In this document: piece after piece, positions 1-8,130 of the stretch
Layout of the letters: each line of letters starts with the position of its first letter
How positions within the stretch are numbered: position 1 is the first letter of the stretch
Assembly: GCF_029223485.1 (NCBI RefSeq)
Contig: NZ_JARHTP010000003.1
Span: forward strand, 1 to 64,000
Length of the DNA: 64,000 nt
Origin: Streptomyces coacervatus
GTDB taxonomy: Bacteria; Actinomycetota; Actinomycetes; Streptomycetales; Streptomycetaceae
Direction of reading: 5' to 3'
Program-made: the position numbers and the translations under genes
The notes under the pieces: generated by a model
Seen by the model: only the letters and a program-made list of their open reading frames with translations
Database searches by the model: none
What the model was told of the DNA's origin: nothing

Positions 1-88
1 ACCCCGAAGGGCTTCATCGTTCGACTTGCATGTGTTAAGCACGCCGCCAGCGTTCGTCCTGAGCCAGGATCAAACTCTCCGTGAATGT
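1..88 (-). rRNA. rrs: 16S ribosomal RNA, 5' end (partial)
   Basis: The reverse complement ends with the universal 16S start AGAGTTTGATCCTGGCTCAG (about 63-82) followed by the GACGAACGCTGGCGGCG block and the first helix. Only the first ~85 nt of the gene lie in the window; the remainder continues beyond base 1. The mature 5' end is estimated at 84-88 from the ACGGAGAGTTTG context. Confidence 0.97.
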
Positions 89-430
89 TTTCCCGTAATC
101 GGGAGACACATCACGAGAGCGGAACAGCCACCGGAATAAGGTGACCGTTCACAGCGTCCTCGCTGTGTTATTTCAAAGGAACCTCGCCCCAACCGGTGAT
201 CCGGCCGGAGACGGGGTATCAACATATCTGGCGTTGATTTTTGGCACGCTGTTGAGTTCTCAAGGAACGGACGCTTCCTTTGTACTCACCCTCTCGGGCT
301 TTCCTCCGGGCAGTTTCCCTTCGGTCTTGCGTTTCCGACTCTATCAGATCCTTTCGGGCCTGATTCCCTGTCGGCGGGGCCTTTCGACATTCACTACGTT
401 AGCCGATTCTCCCGGCAACTCATAATTGAG
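89..430 (-). other. rRNA operon 5' leader (precursor 16S)
   Basis: About 340 bases upstream of 16S, transcribed on the minus strand, with no plausible gene. The minus-strand segment around 232-270 (TTGAGAACTCAACAGCGTG then CCAAAAATCAACGCC) matches the leader block that I know from Streptomyces rrn operons and that is associated with antitermination and processing. The block next to 16S (90-135) can pair with the far side of the gene to form the RNase III processing stem, as in other rrn operons; that far side is outside the window. Confidence 0.8.
338..366 (-). promoter_or_regulatory. possible downstream rrn promoter
   Basis: On the minus strand a TAGAGT hexamer (338-343) sits in the context AAGGATCTGATAGAGT, which resembles -10 regions of Streptomyces rrn promoters. 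The -35 position 17 bases away (361-366) reads GAATCA, a poor match, so the call rests mainly on the -10 context. Confidence 0.45.
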
Positions 431-558
431 TTCCGCGAGGTTCGAATTCAGGCATGCAGGCATGACGAATTCGCCCCCGCCGAGGGGTGATCGTAGGTAG
501 TGGTTTGGCCGCTTCCGGCTGCTGGCGATTGCCGTACCCGGTTCAAGCGGCTCGGGCT

Positions 559-587
559 ACATTACGCACCTCCCAAGGGCGCGTCAA
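559..587 (-). promoter_or_regulatory. sigma-HrdB-like promoter upstream of the rrn operon
   Basis: Minus strand: -35 TTGACG (582-587), 17-base spacer, -10 TAATGT (559-564). This is a near-consensus vegetative promoter firing toward 16S, about 470 bases upstream of the gene. Its -35 hexamer overlaps the stop codon of the DNA glycosylase gene immediately upstream, so the rrn promoter region begins at the very end of that gene. Confidence 0.6.
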
Positions 588-1225
588 CTTGAGCGGTGCC
601 TCGGAACGTGGGCCCGATAAGGGCTCACCGTCGGGTCGTTGGCGATCCAGAAGCGCCACGGATGCAGACCGCCATCACCCGCCACCCCGGTGCGTGGACC
701 GTTGCGTACCTGGTCGGGGGCGATCGCGGTGCCCGTCAGGATCCGCAAGGGGGTGTCCCCGGGGGCACAGGCGTCCGCGCCGTCCTGGTCGCGGCTCACG
801 TTCAGGGCTGTGGCCAGGCGTGCGGGCCCTTTGGCCAGTTCCTTGTCGTTTCGGGCCGAGAGTCGACGTTTGCGAGCGAGCTCGGCGCCCTCGACGATCT
901 CGCCGGCCCGGAGCAGGACCGCGCTCGCCTTCCCTTCGGGGCCGCACACCAGGTTCATGCAGAACCACATGCCGTAGGTGAAGTAGACGTAGACATGTCC
1001 GGGGGGACCGAACATCACGTCGTTGCGGGCGGTGCGGCCGCGATAGGCGTGGGAGCCGGGGTCGTTCGGGCCGTCGTAGGCCTCGACCTCTGTGAGGCGC
1101 AGTGCGATCGGACCGTCCGGTGTCGTACGCACGAGGATGCGGCCGAGAAGGTCGGGGGCGACTTCCAGGACGGGGCGGTCGAAGAACTCTCTCGGGAGTG
1201 GCGTACGGTCCGGTGGCGCGATCAT
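584..1225 (-). CDS. 3-methyladenine DNA glycosylase (AAG/MPG family)
   Basis: A 213-residue protein of the alkyladenine DNA glycosylase family, which flips out alkylated or deaminated purines and cleaves the N-glycosidic bond in base-excision repair. Visible hallmarks are the LTEVEAY segment with the catalytic Glu, the [11 protein letters not shown] motif and the [19 protein letters not shown] core strand. Length is normal for the bacterial family. The ATG at 1225 is the start; there is no strong Shine-Dalgarno sequence, so the message could be leaderless. It is transcribed toward the rRNA operon and is divergent from the Spo0M-like gene. Confidence 0.9.
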   Translation of the reverse strand: MIAPPDRTPLPREFFDRPVLEVAPDLLGRILVRTTPDGPIALRLTEVEAYDGPNDPGSHAYRGRTARNDVMFGPPGHVYVYFTYGMWFCMNLVCGPEGKASAVLLRAGEIVEGAELARKRRLSARNDKELAKGPARLATALNVSRDQDGADACAPGDTPLRILTGTAIAPDQVRNGPRTGVAGDGGLHPWRFWIANDPTVSPYRAHVPRHRSS

Positions 1226-1384
1226 GGGGAACGAGCCTAGTCCAGACGGGTGGAGGCCAAGGGGTGGTCAAGCTTCCCTCTCCTTGCCAGGGTGTGTGGC
1301 GGAACCGGCCACTGCCTGATCGCGTTTGTAGGGATCAAGGGTCCGCGCGTCACTAGGGTCCACACGTATGTATGAGGGAGAGAC

Positions 1385-2167
1385 ATGGCGTTCAAGAAGC
1401 TGCTCGCGAGTCTGGGGGCCGGCGGGGCTTCGGTCGAGACGGTGCTGACCGAGGTCAACGTCGTTCCGGGCGGCGTAGTCCAGGGTGAGGTGCGGATCCA
1501 GGGCGGGTCCGTGAATCAGGACATCGAGGGCCTGTCGGTCGGTCTGCAGGCCAAGGTCGAGGTCGAGAGCGGCGACGAGGAGTACAAGCAGAACATCGAG
1601 TTCACCAAGGTGCAGCTCGGTGGAGCCTTCGAGCTGCAGGCGGGTGCCGTGCACGCCGTCCCGTTCGGGCTGGAGATCCCGTGGGAGACGCCGGTCACGA
1701 TGATCGACGGGCAGGCGCTGCGCGGGATGAACATCGGGGTGACGACCGAGCTGGCGATCGCCCGTGCCATCGACTCCGGTGACCTGGACCCGATCAACGT
1801 GCACCCGCTGCCGGCGCAGAAGGCCATCCTGGACGCCTTCATCCAGCTGGGCTTCCGCTTCAAGAACGCGGACATGGAGCGCGGGCACATCCGGAACACC
1901 CGGCAGAAGCTGCCGTTCTACCAGGAGATCGAGTTCTTCCCGCCGTCGCAGTACCGGGGTCTGAACCAGGTCGAGTTGAGCTTTGTGGCAGACGAGCACG
2001 CCATGGACGTCATCCTGGAGATGGACAAGAAGCCTGGTCTGTTCAGCGAGGGCAGCGACACGTTCCGGTCCTTCCAGGTGGGTCTGCACGACTTCCACGG
2101 GACCGACTGGGCTGCGTACCTCAACCAGTGGCTGTCCGAGGTCGGCAGCAAGCGCAACTGGTTCTAG
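1385..2167 (+). CDS. Spo0M-like sporulation-control protein
   Basis: A 260-residue protein beginning MAFKKLLASLGAGGASVETVL, the characteristic start of the SpoOM (Spo0M) family, whose arrestin-like beta-sandwich begins with a segment on promoting strength of interaction (VVPGGVVQGEVRI). In Bacillus the family affects sporulation and division; in Streptomyces the role is unclear. The start is set by GGGAGAG just upstream of ATG 1385. There is no signal peptide or membrane segment. The next gene (PEBP) follows after 42 bases and may be cotranscribed. Confidence 0.88.
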   Translation: MAFKKLLASLGAGGASVETVLTEVNVVPGGVVQGEVRIQGGSVNQDIEGLSVGLQAKVEVESGDEEYKQNIEFTKVQLGGAFELQAGAVHAVPFGLEIPWETPVTMIDGQALRGMNIGVTTELAIARAIDSGDLDPINVHPLPAQKAILDAFIQLGFRFKNADMERGHIRNTRQKLPFYQEIEFFPPSQYRGLNQVELSFVADEHAMDVILEMDKKPGLFSEGSDTFRSFQVGLHDFHGTDWAAYLNQWLSEVGSKRNWF

Positions 2168-2209
2168 GCTCGGAACTGCTGATTCCGTAATCGATCAGGA
2201 GGTACCGAG

Positions 2210-2749
2210 GTGACCGAGCTCAAGCGGCGGCCGCTCCCCCATGACTTCCATCCGCCCGTGCCGTCGTTCACGGTGACGAGTGAGGACGTCGAGGAGGGCG
2301 CCACGCTCAAGGACGCTCAGGTCTACGCGGCCGGCAACACCTCGCCGCAGCTGCGGTGGGAGGGCTTCCCTGCCGAGACCAAGAGCTTCGCCGTGACCTG
2401 CTACGACCCGGACGCCCCTACGGGCAGCGGGTTCTGGCACTGGACCGTGTTCGACATTCCGGCCTCGGTGACCGAGCTGCCGGCCGGCGCGGGCAGCGGC
2501 AAGTTCGAGGGGCTGCCCGGGGGTGCCGTGCAGGTGCGCAACGACTACGGGAGCAAGGAGTTCGGCGGGGCTGCTCCGCCGCCCGGGGACGGGCCGCACC
2601 GGTACGTGTTCACGGTGTACGCCGTGGACGAGGAGAAGCTCGGGCCGGATTCCGATGTCTCTCCCGCAGTGGTCGGTTTCAATCTGCGGTTCCACGCGAT
2701 TGCCCGCGCCCAGCTCGTAGGTGAGTACGAGGTGCCCGCCGAAGACTGA
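2210..2749 (+). CDS. YbhB/YbcL-type PEBP (Raf kinase inhibitor-like) protein
   Basis: A 179-residue phosphatidylethanolamine-binding-protein fold. Signature stretches are [10 protein letters not shown], the anion-pocket motif [20 protein letters not shown] and the later [13 protein letters not shown] strand. No signal peptide is present, so it is cytoplasmic. The bacterial function is not established. The GTG start at 2210 is preceded by a near-perfect AGGAGGT. It lies 42 bases after the Spo0M-like gene and is closed by a strong U-tract terminator. Confidence 0.92.
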   Translation: MTELKRRPLPHDFHPPVPSFTVTSEDVEEGATLKDAQVYAAGNTSPQLRWEGFPAETKSFAVTCYDPDAPTGSGFWHWTVFDIPASVTELPAGAGSGKFEGLPGGAVQVRNDYGSKEFGGAAPPPGDGPHRYVFTVYAVDEEKLGPDSDVSPAVVGFNLRFHAIARAQLVGEYEVPAED

Positions 2750-2765
2750 CGTTCATGGAACGTTT

Positions 2766-2808
2766 GCCCGCCTCTGGTCTTGGAATTGATCAGGGGCGGG
2801 CAGTTTTT
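2766..2808 (+). terminator. intrinsic terminator after the PEBP gene
   Basis: GCCCGCC (2766-2772) pairs with GGCGGGC (2795-2801), and the stem can be extended inward; it is followed directly by AGTTTTTA. A genuine U-tract is uncommon in this genome type, where most terminators are hairpins alone. Confidence 0.85.
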
Positions 2809-2893
2809 ATTGCGTTGTCCATCTCGGCGTGCCCGGCCAGAGTTGATCCAAGCCCGCCAGGGGGTGGGCCGGTGCGCATAGGAGGTGGGCTGG

Positions 2894-3400
2894 ATGCGGG
2901 ACACGCTGGTGCTGAACGCGAGCTTTGAGCCGCTGTCGACGGTGACATTGAATCGAGCCGTCGTTCTGGTGCTGCAGGACAAGGCCGTTGTCGAGCAGGC
3001 CCACCCCGAGCTGCGCATGCGCGGAGCCGCGGTCGACATACCCGTGCCCCGGGTGATCCGGCTGTGCAGGTACGTGAGGGTGCCGTTCCGAAGACAAGCT
3101 CCGTGGTCGAGGCGGGGTGTGCTGGTCCGGGACCGGCATCGTTGCGCGTACTGCGGCAGGCGTGCGACGACCGTGGACCATGTGGTGCCGCGGGCGCAGG
3201 GCGGCCAGGACTCGTGGCTGAACACCGTCGCCTCGTGCGCGGACGACAACCACCGTAAGGCGGACCGGACACCGGAGCAGGCGGGTATGCCGTTGCTGCG
3301 GCAGCCGTTCGAGCCGACGCCGCAGGATGCCATGCTGCTGACGCTGGGCCAGGAGGACTTCGAGGCGCTGCCTGATTGGCTTGCGCGGGAGGCCGCCTGA
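2894..3400 (+). CDS. HNH endonuclease domain protein
   Basis: A 168-residue stand-alone HNH protein. The zinc/HNH core is visible: Cys84-x2-Cys87, Asp95-His96 (VDHVVPRAQGG), Asn110, Cys115 and Asn119-His120 then Lys. The N-terminal MRDTLVLNASFEPL is typical of the actinobacterial HNH group encoded outside any restriction cassette. ATG 2894 was chosen because GGAGG (2881-2885) is 8 bases upstream; the in-frame GTG at 2885 would overlap that site. No mobile or phage genes flank it, so a housekeeping or repair role is possible but unproven. Confidence 0.88.
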   Translation: MRDTLVLNASFEPLSTVTLNRAVVLVLQDKAVVEQAHPELRMRGAAVDIPVPRVIRLCRYVRVPFRRQAPWSRRGVLVRDRHRCAYCGRRATTVDHVVPRAQGGQDSWLNTVASCADDNHRKADRTPEQAGMPLLRQPFEPTPQDAMLLTLGQEDFEALPDWLAREAA

Positions 3401-3429
3401 GCGTCTGCCGGGTTCAGATCGTTCGACGA

Positions 3430-3518
3430 CTGCAGGTAGTTCGTGGCTGATCGCGCCCACGCGGCGGAGCCGCAGATCGACACAGCCCCGCGCCCCCAAA
3501 AAAGCAGGGGCGCGGGGA
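3430..3518 (+). repeat. dispersed terminator-like element, copy A
   Basis: Contains the shared blocks TTCGTGGCTGATCGCGCCC, GCGGCGGAGCCGCA, ATCGACACAGCCCCGCGCCC and a closing hairpin of 11 bp (3486-3496 with 3507-3517) around an A-rich loop. It lies between the convergent HNH and SPFH genes and probably terminates both. Related copies are at 28587, 44936, 48160 and 52298. Confidence 0.8.
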
Positions 3519-3542
3519 TTGCCGTATCTCTGGAAGAGCCGT

Positions 3543-4487
3543 CTAGTCGATCGACGGCTTCTCTCGGCGTTCCGGGGTCTTCTCCGAGCCTCCGCCGCCT
3601 GAATTGCCGCCGAACGGGCCGAGGTTGCCCATGGCGCCGGACAGGCCCTTGAGAGCGTCGCCGATCTCGCTGGGGACGATCCAGAGCTTGTTGGCGTCGC
3701 CCTCGGCGATCTTCGGGAGCATCTGGAGGTACTGGTAGCTGAGGAGCTTCTGGTCGGGGTCGCCGGCGTGGATGGCCTCGAAGACCGTGCGGACGGCCTG
3801 GGCCTCGCCCTCGGCGCGCAGGGCGGCGGCCTTGGCCTCACCCTCGGCGCGCAGGATCTGGGACTGCTTCTCACCTTCGGCGGTGAGGATGGCGGCCTGG
3901 CGCGTACCTTCCGCGGTGAGGATCGCGGCACGCTTGTCACGGTCGGCGCGCATCTGCTTCTCCATCGAGTCCTGGATGGAGGTGGGCGGTTCGATCGCCT
4001 TGAGCTCGACGCGGTTGACGCGGATGCCCCACTTGCCGGTGGCCTCGTCGAGGACGCCGCGCAGGGCCGCGTTGATCTCCTCGCGGGAGGTCAGGGTGCG
4101 CTCCAGGTCCATGCCACCGATGATGTTGCGGAGCGTGGTGACGGTGAGCTGCTCGATCGCCTGGATGTAGCTGGCGACTTCGTAAGTGGCGGCCCGGGCG
4201 TCGGTCACCTGGTAATAGATGACCGTGTCGATGTTGACGACCAGGTTGTCCTGGGTGATCACCGGCTGCGGCGGGAACGGCACGACCTGCTCGCGGAGGT
4301 CGATGCGGTTACGGATCGTGTCTATGAACGGGACCACAATGTTGAGGCCCGCGTTGAGTGTCCGCGTGTAGCGGCCGAAGCGCTCGACGATGGCGGCGCT
4401 GGCCTGTGGGATGACTTGGATTGTCCTGATCAGGGCGATGAAGACCAACACCACCAGAATGATCAGGACGATGATGACCGGTTCCAT
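3543..4487 (-). CDS. SPFH/Band 7 membrane-anchored protein (stomatin/flotillin-like)
   Basis: A 314-residue stomatin-type protein: one N-terminal membrane helix (MEPVIIVLIILVVLVFIALI), an SPFH domain (IVERFGRYTRTLNAGLNIVVPF onward) and a long charged helical region rich in repeated ILTAEG/LRAEGEA motifs predicted to form a coiled coil (about residues 180-245), then a Gly-rich tail. Such proteins oligomerise and organise membrane microdomains. Start ATG 4487 places the membrane helix at the N terminus; upstream in-frame codons lack a ribosome site. The NfeD gene lies immediately upstream, the usual partner. Confidence 0.9.
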   Translation of the reverse strand: MEPVIIVLIILVVLVFIALIRTIQVIPQASAAIVERFGRYTRTLNAGLNIVVPFIDTIRNRIDLREQVVPFPPQPVITQDNLVVNIDTVIYYQVTDARAATYEVASYIQAIEQLTVTTLRNIIGGMDLERTLTSREEINAALRGVLDEATGKWGIRVNRVELKAIEPPTSIQDSMEKQMRADRDKRAAILTAEGTRQAAILTAEGEKQSQILRAEGEAKAAALRAEGEAQAVRTVFEAIHAGDPDQKLLSYQYLQMLPKIAEGDANKLWIVPSEIGDALKGLSGAMGNLGPFGGNSGGGGSEKTPERREKPSID

Positions 4488-4619
4488 CGTCGTTCCCCGT
4501 ACCCTCTCTCCGCCTCGGCGCTTTCGGAAGATCTTATGGTTGTTGAAGATCTTGCTGGTCGAGTCTGACAGACCGCCGCACAACTCGTGGGCTGTTCGCT
4601 TCAGTTGAGTCCTACGAGG

Positions 4620-5051
4620 TCAGATGACGATCGCGGTGGCCCCTTCGATCTCCACGACATCCACTTCCTGCCCCACTTCGTAGGCGCTGTCGGCGTCGAG
4701 CGCGCGCGCCGACCAGACCTCGCCGGCCAGCTTGATCCGGCCTCCGGAGCCGTCGACGCGCTCGAGTACGACGGCCTGCTTGCCCTTCAACGCCTCGACT
4801 CCCGTGGCGAGTTGGGGGCGTTGCGCGCTGTGCCGGACCGCGATGGGCCGTACGACGGCGATGAGGGCGACCGAGACGACGACGAAGGCGAGCACTTGGG
4901 CCACGGAACCAAAGCCCACTCCGGCCATGACGGCTGCGGCGACGGCGCCCACCGCGAGCATGCCGAACTCCGGCATCGCGGTCACCACGAGCGGGATTCC
5001 GAGCGCAGCCGCGCCGACAAGCCACCACACCCATGCGTCGATGTCGTTCAC
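4620..5051 (-). CDS. NfeD-family membrane protein
   Basis: A 143-residue NfeD short-type protein with closely spaced membrane helices in residues 8-75 and a C-terminal OB-fold domain (LKGKQAVVLERVDGSGGRIKL ... VVEIEGATAIV). NfeD proteins pair with SPFH proteins, and here the SPFH gene follows 132 bases downstream on the same strand. The start is GTG 5051. The ClpP-like protease domain of long NfeD proteins is absent. Confidence 0.88.
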   Translation of the reverse strand: MNDIDAWVWWLVGAAALGIPLVVTAMPEFGMLAVGAVAAAVMAGVGFGSVAQVLAFVVVSVALIAVVRPIAVRHSAQRPQLATGVEALKGKQAVVLERVDGSGGRIKLAGEVWSARALDADSAYEVGQEVDVVEIEGATAIVI

Positions 5052-5145
5052 ATGGTCATGGTAGGACCGCGGGTCGTGCCACGGACAGGGTGCGATGTGG
5101 CTGGGACGGGCTTCTTACCCGTGTTTTCGCGCGGGCATCACACCG

Positions 5146-5937
5146 TCAGGACAGCGGCAGGCCCTGGGCGGTCCAGCGCTCGCCGACCTGTTCTACGACG
5201 AGCGGAAGGCCGAAGCAGAGGGAAAGGTTGCGGGAGGTGAGTTCGAGCTCCAGCGGGCCGGCGGCGAGAACCTTGCCCTGACGGATCATCAGGACATGGG
5301 TGAAGCCGGGGGCGATCTCCTCGACGTGGTGGGTGACCATCAGCATCGAGGGGGCGATCGGGTCGCGGGCGAGGCGGCCGAGGCGGCGGACCAGGTCCTC
5401 GCGGCCGCCGAGGTCGAGGCCGGCGGCGGGCTCGTCGAGGAGGAGCAGCTCGGGGTCGGTCATCAGGGCGCGGGCGATGAGGGTGCGCTTGCGCTCGCCT
5501 TCGGAGAGGGTGCCGAACTTACGGTCCGCGTACTCGGTCATGCCGAGGCGGTCGAGGAAGGCATGGGCGCGCTGCTCGTCGATGTCCTCGTAGTCCTCGT
5601 GCCAGCCGGCGGTCATGCCGTATGCGGCGGTCAGCACGGTCTGCAGAACGGTCTGGCGCTTGGGGAGCTTGTCGGCCATCGCGATGCCGGCCATGCCGAT
5701 GCGGGGGCGCAGCTCGAAGACGTCGACCTTGCCGAGGGTCTCGCCGAGGATGGTGGCGGTGCCGCTGCTGGGGAAGAGGTAGCTGGACGCGACGTTCAGG
5801 AGGGTCGTCTTGCCGGCGCCGTTGGGGCCGAGGATGACCCAGCGCTCGCCTTCCTTGACCGACCAGGAGACCTGGTCCACCAGAGCCCGGCCCTCACGGA
5901 CCACGGATACGTCCTGAAGCTCCAGAACATCGCTCAT
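5146..5937 (-). CDS. ABC transporter ATP-binding protein
   Basis: A 263-residue ATPase with Walker A GPNGAGKTT, signature LSEGERKR, Walker B LLLLDEPAAGLDL and switch His in MVTHHVEE. No permease gene is adjacent, so substrate and partner are unknown; the sequence resembles the ModF/MolB-like group of lone ATPases. ATG 5937 was chosen because it begins MSDVLELQDVSVV and follows an AAGGGGAGA site; the open frame extends upstream without support. Confidence 0.88.
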   Translation of the reverse strand: MSDVLELQDVSVVREGRALVDQVSWSVKEGERWVILGPNGAGKTTLLNVASSYLFPSSGTATILGETLGKVDVFELRPRIGMAGIAMADKLPKRQTVLQTVLTAAYGMTAGWHEDYEDIDEQRAHAFLDRLGMTEYADRKFGTLSEGERKRTLIARALMTDPELLLLDEPAAGLDLGGREDLVRRLGRLARDPIAPSMLMVTHHVEEIAPGFTHVLMIRQGKVLAAGPLELELTSRNLSLCFGLPLVVEQVGERWTAQGLPLS

Positions 5938-6077
5938 GAGCGCGTTGTCTCCCCTTGCAGTGTGACCGGTCTCGGCGTCTCGGCTGTCGCGTGCGCGCTT
6001 TCGGGCGCAGCCCTCGATGAAATCTACGCCACCGGTCCGCCCGCCCATTCCATCGGTCCGGTCCTTAGGGTGGAGGC

Positions 6078-6863
6078 ATGCTCTCGGAACCGCGTTCAGG
6101 ACGCCTTGCGGCTTGGGGAAATGCCCTTTTGGCCGGACTTGTCTCGCCGGACGATGCTGTGCTCGCGATCGTCGGGGACGATGCCGTGCACCGGATGGAG
6201 GGGTTGCCGGGCGAGTCGGCGCCCGTCGGGCTCACGCTCGCGCTGGGCCGGCTGCGGGCGCTCGGCGTGACGGGGCTGCGGGTCGCGCTGCCCGCGCCGG
6301 GACACCCCCTGGGGCTGAGCGGGCCGCCGGAGTTCAACGCGCGGGCGATGGACGCCGAGGAGGCGGTGGTCTGTCACGGCGCCGCGTTCGGGCTGGTGCC
6401 GGAGGTGTACGAGGCCGGGCCCGACGGTGATGTGCATGTCGAGGTCGTCTGGCACTGTCTGCCGGTGCGGGAGGCTCCGCCGGCCGATGTGCCCTCGCTG
6501 GGTGAGGCCGAGCGGGAGCTGGCGGAGGCGTTGCGGGAGGCGACGGAGGTGCTGTCGCGGTTGGACGTCGCCGGGTCGGGGCCGGTGGCGGAGGCGGCGA
6601 TCGATGCGTACCGGGCGCGGGCCGAGCGGGGGCGGGAGGTGCTGGCTCCGGGGTATCCGCCGCGGGCGGTGCGGGTGCTGGAGCTGGCGCAGCGGGTGGG
6701 GCTGCTGATCTCCCTCGCCTACGGCAACGGCCATGGGGGTGCGGTCAGCGCCGGTGAGATGGGGGCTCGGGTTGAGGCTCTGCGGCCGGTGGAGCGGACG
6801 GCTCGGCGGGCGCAGGTTGCCGCGTACAACTCCGTTGTGGAGGAGCGGGAACGGTGGGGTTAG
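6078..6863 (+). CDS. conserved actinobacterial hypothetical protein
   Basis: A 261-residue protein not recognised. It begins MLSEPRSGRLAAWGNALLAG, has no signal peptide or membrane helix, contains a predicted two-stranded core (TGLRVALPAPGHPLGLSGPPEFN) and a C-terminal helical half (residues 130-261) rich in Ala, Glu and Arg. Codon bias is normal for the genome, so it is a real gene. It is divergent from the ABC ATPase with a 140-base gap. Confidence 0.75.
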   Translation: MLSEPRSGRLAAWGNALLAGLVSPDDAVLAIVGDDAVHRMEGLPGESAPVGLTLALGRLRALGVTGLRVALPAPGHPLGLSGPPEFNARAMDAEEAVVCHGAAFGLVPEVYEAGPDGDVHVEVVWHCLPVREAPPADVPSLGEAERELAEALREATEVLSRLDVAGSGPVAEAAIDAYRARAERGREVLAPGYPPRAVRVLELAQRVGLLISLAYGNGHGGAVSAGEMGARVEALRPVERTARRAQVAAYNSVVEERERWG

Positions 6864-6897
6864 CGCCGAGGTGCTTGTGACCGGCGGTTGTGTGGCC

Positions 6898-6971
6898 GTC
6901 TCTGGGGGCTCTGCCCCCAGACCCCCGTATCGGCCTGAACGGCCTCGTCCTCAAACGCCGGACGGGCTGAG
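6898..6971 (+). repeat. second dispersed intergenic element (CTGGGGGC hairpin plus CCTCAAACGCC block)
   Basis: A hairpin CTGGGGGC-TCT-GCCCCCAG (6902-6920) is followed by GACCCCCG and, after a spacer, by GGCCTCGTCCTCAAACGCC and GGACGGGCTGA. From memory this composite is a frequent intergenic sequence in Streptomyces genomes. Here it follows the 3' end of the hypothetical gene and could end its transcript. Confidence 0.6.
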
Positions 6972-7016
6972 AGTGCCGACCGGCGCCTGTAAAGCGACTG
7001 CCCTCAAAACAACTGA

Positions 7017-7045
7017 CCGGCCTCCCGGGATGCCCGGGAGGCCGG
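7017..7045 (-). terminator. terminator hairpin after chpE
   Basis: A perfect 13-bp stem, CCGGCCTCCCGGG (7017-7029) with CCCGGGAGGCCGG (7033-7045), with a 3-base loop, lying 26 bases past the chaplin stop codon. Confidence 0.8.
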
Positions 7046-7071
7046 AGTCACTGCATGCCGTGTGGCCTGCG

Positions 7072-7317
7072 TCAGTGGTTGACGGCCAGGTTGCCGAAGG
7101 CGGGGTTCAGCACACCGACGACGTTCACGCTGTTGCCCGAGACGTTCAGCGGGACGTGCACCGGGGCCTGGACGAGGTTGCCCGAGGCGATGCCGGGCGA
7201 GCCCACGGCGGTGCCGTCGGCGTGCGCACCGCCGGTGGCGGAGGCCATTCCGGCTCCGGCGGCGAGCAGACCGCCGGCCACCATCGTCACGGCCGCTGCC
7301 TTCTTCAGGTTCTTCAC
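7072..7317 (-). CDS. chpE: short chaplin, ChpE type
   Basis: An 81-residue secreted protein: N-terminal signal MKNLKKAAAVTMVAGGLLAA with cleavage near ASA-TGG, then a single chaplin domain (SPGIASGNLVQAPVHVPLNV to LNPAFGNLAVNH). Chaplins are secreted amphipathic amyloid-forming proteins that let aerial hyphae break the water surface and coat spores. The usual two cysteines of the domain are absent (SGNSVNVV...FGNLAVNH), which in S. coelicolor is the diagnostic feature of ChpE. There is no sortase signal, so it is a short chaplin. A response regulator/kinase pair lies directly upstream on the same strand. Confidence 0.93.
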   Translation of the reverse strand: MKNLKKAAAVTMVAGGLLAAGAGMASATGGAHADGTAVGSPGIASGNLVQAPVHVPLNVSGNSVNVVGVLNPAFGNLAVNH

Positions 7318-7488
7318 TTTCTAAGCCCTCCCTAGCGGTAGCCGCGGCAGTCGCCGCAGCACGCACTGGAGAACGGCGGAGATCCACGAAGGATGCGCCA
7401 TCTGGGGGACATTCCCACGACGGTATGAATCTCAGTCCGGAAGGGAACCCTCCGTATTGCCGTGGCGTACCGGCTCGCGCGGCGCGTT

Positions 7489-8130
7489 TCAGCCGGTCAC
7501 GCCGTGGCGTACGGCCCACAGCGCCGCCTGGGTGCGGTCCGCCAGGTCGAGCTTCATCAGGATGTTCGAGACGTGGGTCTTCACGGTTTTCTCGGACAGG
7601 ACGAGGGCGCGCGCGATCTCGCGGTTCGAGCGGCCGTCGGCTATCAGGCCCAGCACCTCGCGCTCCCGCTCCGTGAGTGAACCGCCTCTTCCCTGGCCCG
7701 AGTTGGCCTCCTCCTGGGACAACAGGGCGCCCGCGACCTCGGGTTGGAGCAGGATGTGCCCGGCGTGGACGGAGCGGATGGCGCCGGCCAGGGCGTCCGG
7801 GTCCACGTCCTTGTAGACGTACCCGGCGGCGCCCGCGCGCAGGGCCGGGACCACCGTGCGCTGTTCGGTGAAGCTGGTGACGATCAGCACGCGCGCGGGG
7901 TTGGCGAGTTCGCGGAGTTTACGGAGGGCGTCGACGCCGTCCATGCCCGGCATCTTGACATCCATGAGGACGACGTCGGGTCGCAACTCCTCGGCGCGGG
8001 CGACTCCTTCGGCGCCGTCGGCGGCCTCGCCCACGACCTCGATGTCGTCCTGCACTTCGAGGAATGTGCGCAGGCCGCGGCGGACCACCTGGTGGTCGTC
8101 GACGAGCAGCACCTTGATTGCGTCAGCCAC
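7489..8130 (-). CDS. NarL/LuxR-family response regulator
   Basis: A 213-residue regulator: receiver domain at 5-120 with acidic pocket Asp11-Asp12 and phospho-acceptor Asp57 (VVLMDVKMPG), and a LuxR-type helix-turn-helix near 145-210 (LTEREREVLGLIADGRSN, KTVKTHVSNILMKL). It overlaps the upstream kinase gene by 8 bases, so it is almost certainly its cognate partner. The chaplin gene begins 171 bases downstream on the same strand, which makes chpE a possible but unproven target. Confidence 0.93.
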   Translation of the reverse strand: MADAIKVLLVDDHQVVRRGLRTFLEVQDDIEVVGEAADGAEGVARAEELRPDVVLMDVKMPGMDGVDALRKLRELANPARVLIVTSFTEQRTVVPALRAGAAGYVYKDVDPDALAGAIRSVHAGHILLQPEVAGALLSQEEANSGQGRGGSLTEREREVLGLIADGRSNREIARALVLSEKTVKTHVSNILMKLDLADRTQAALWAVRHGVTG

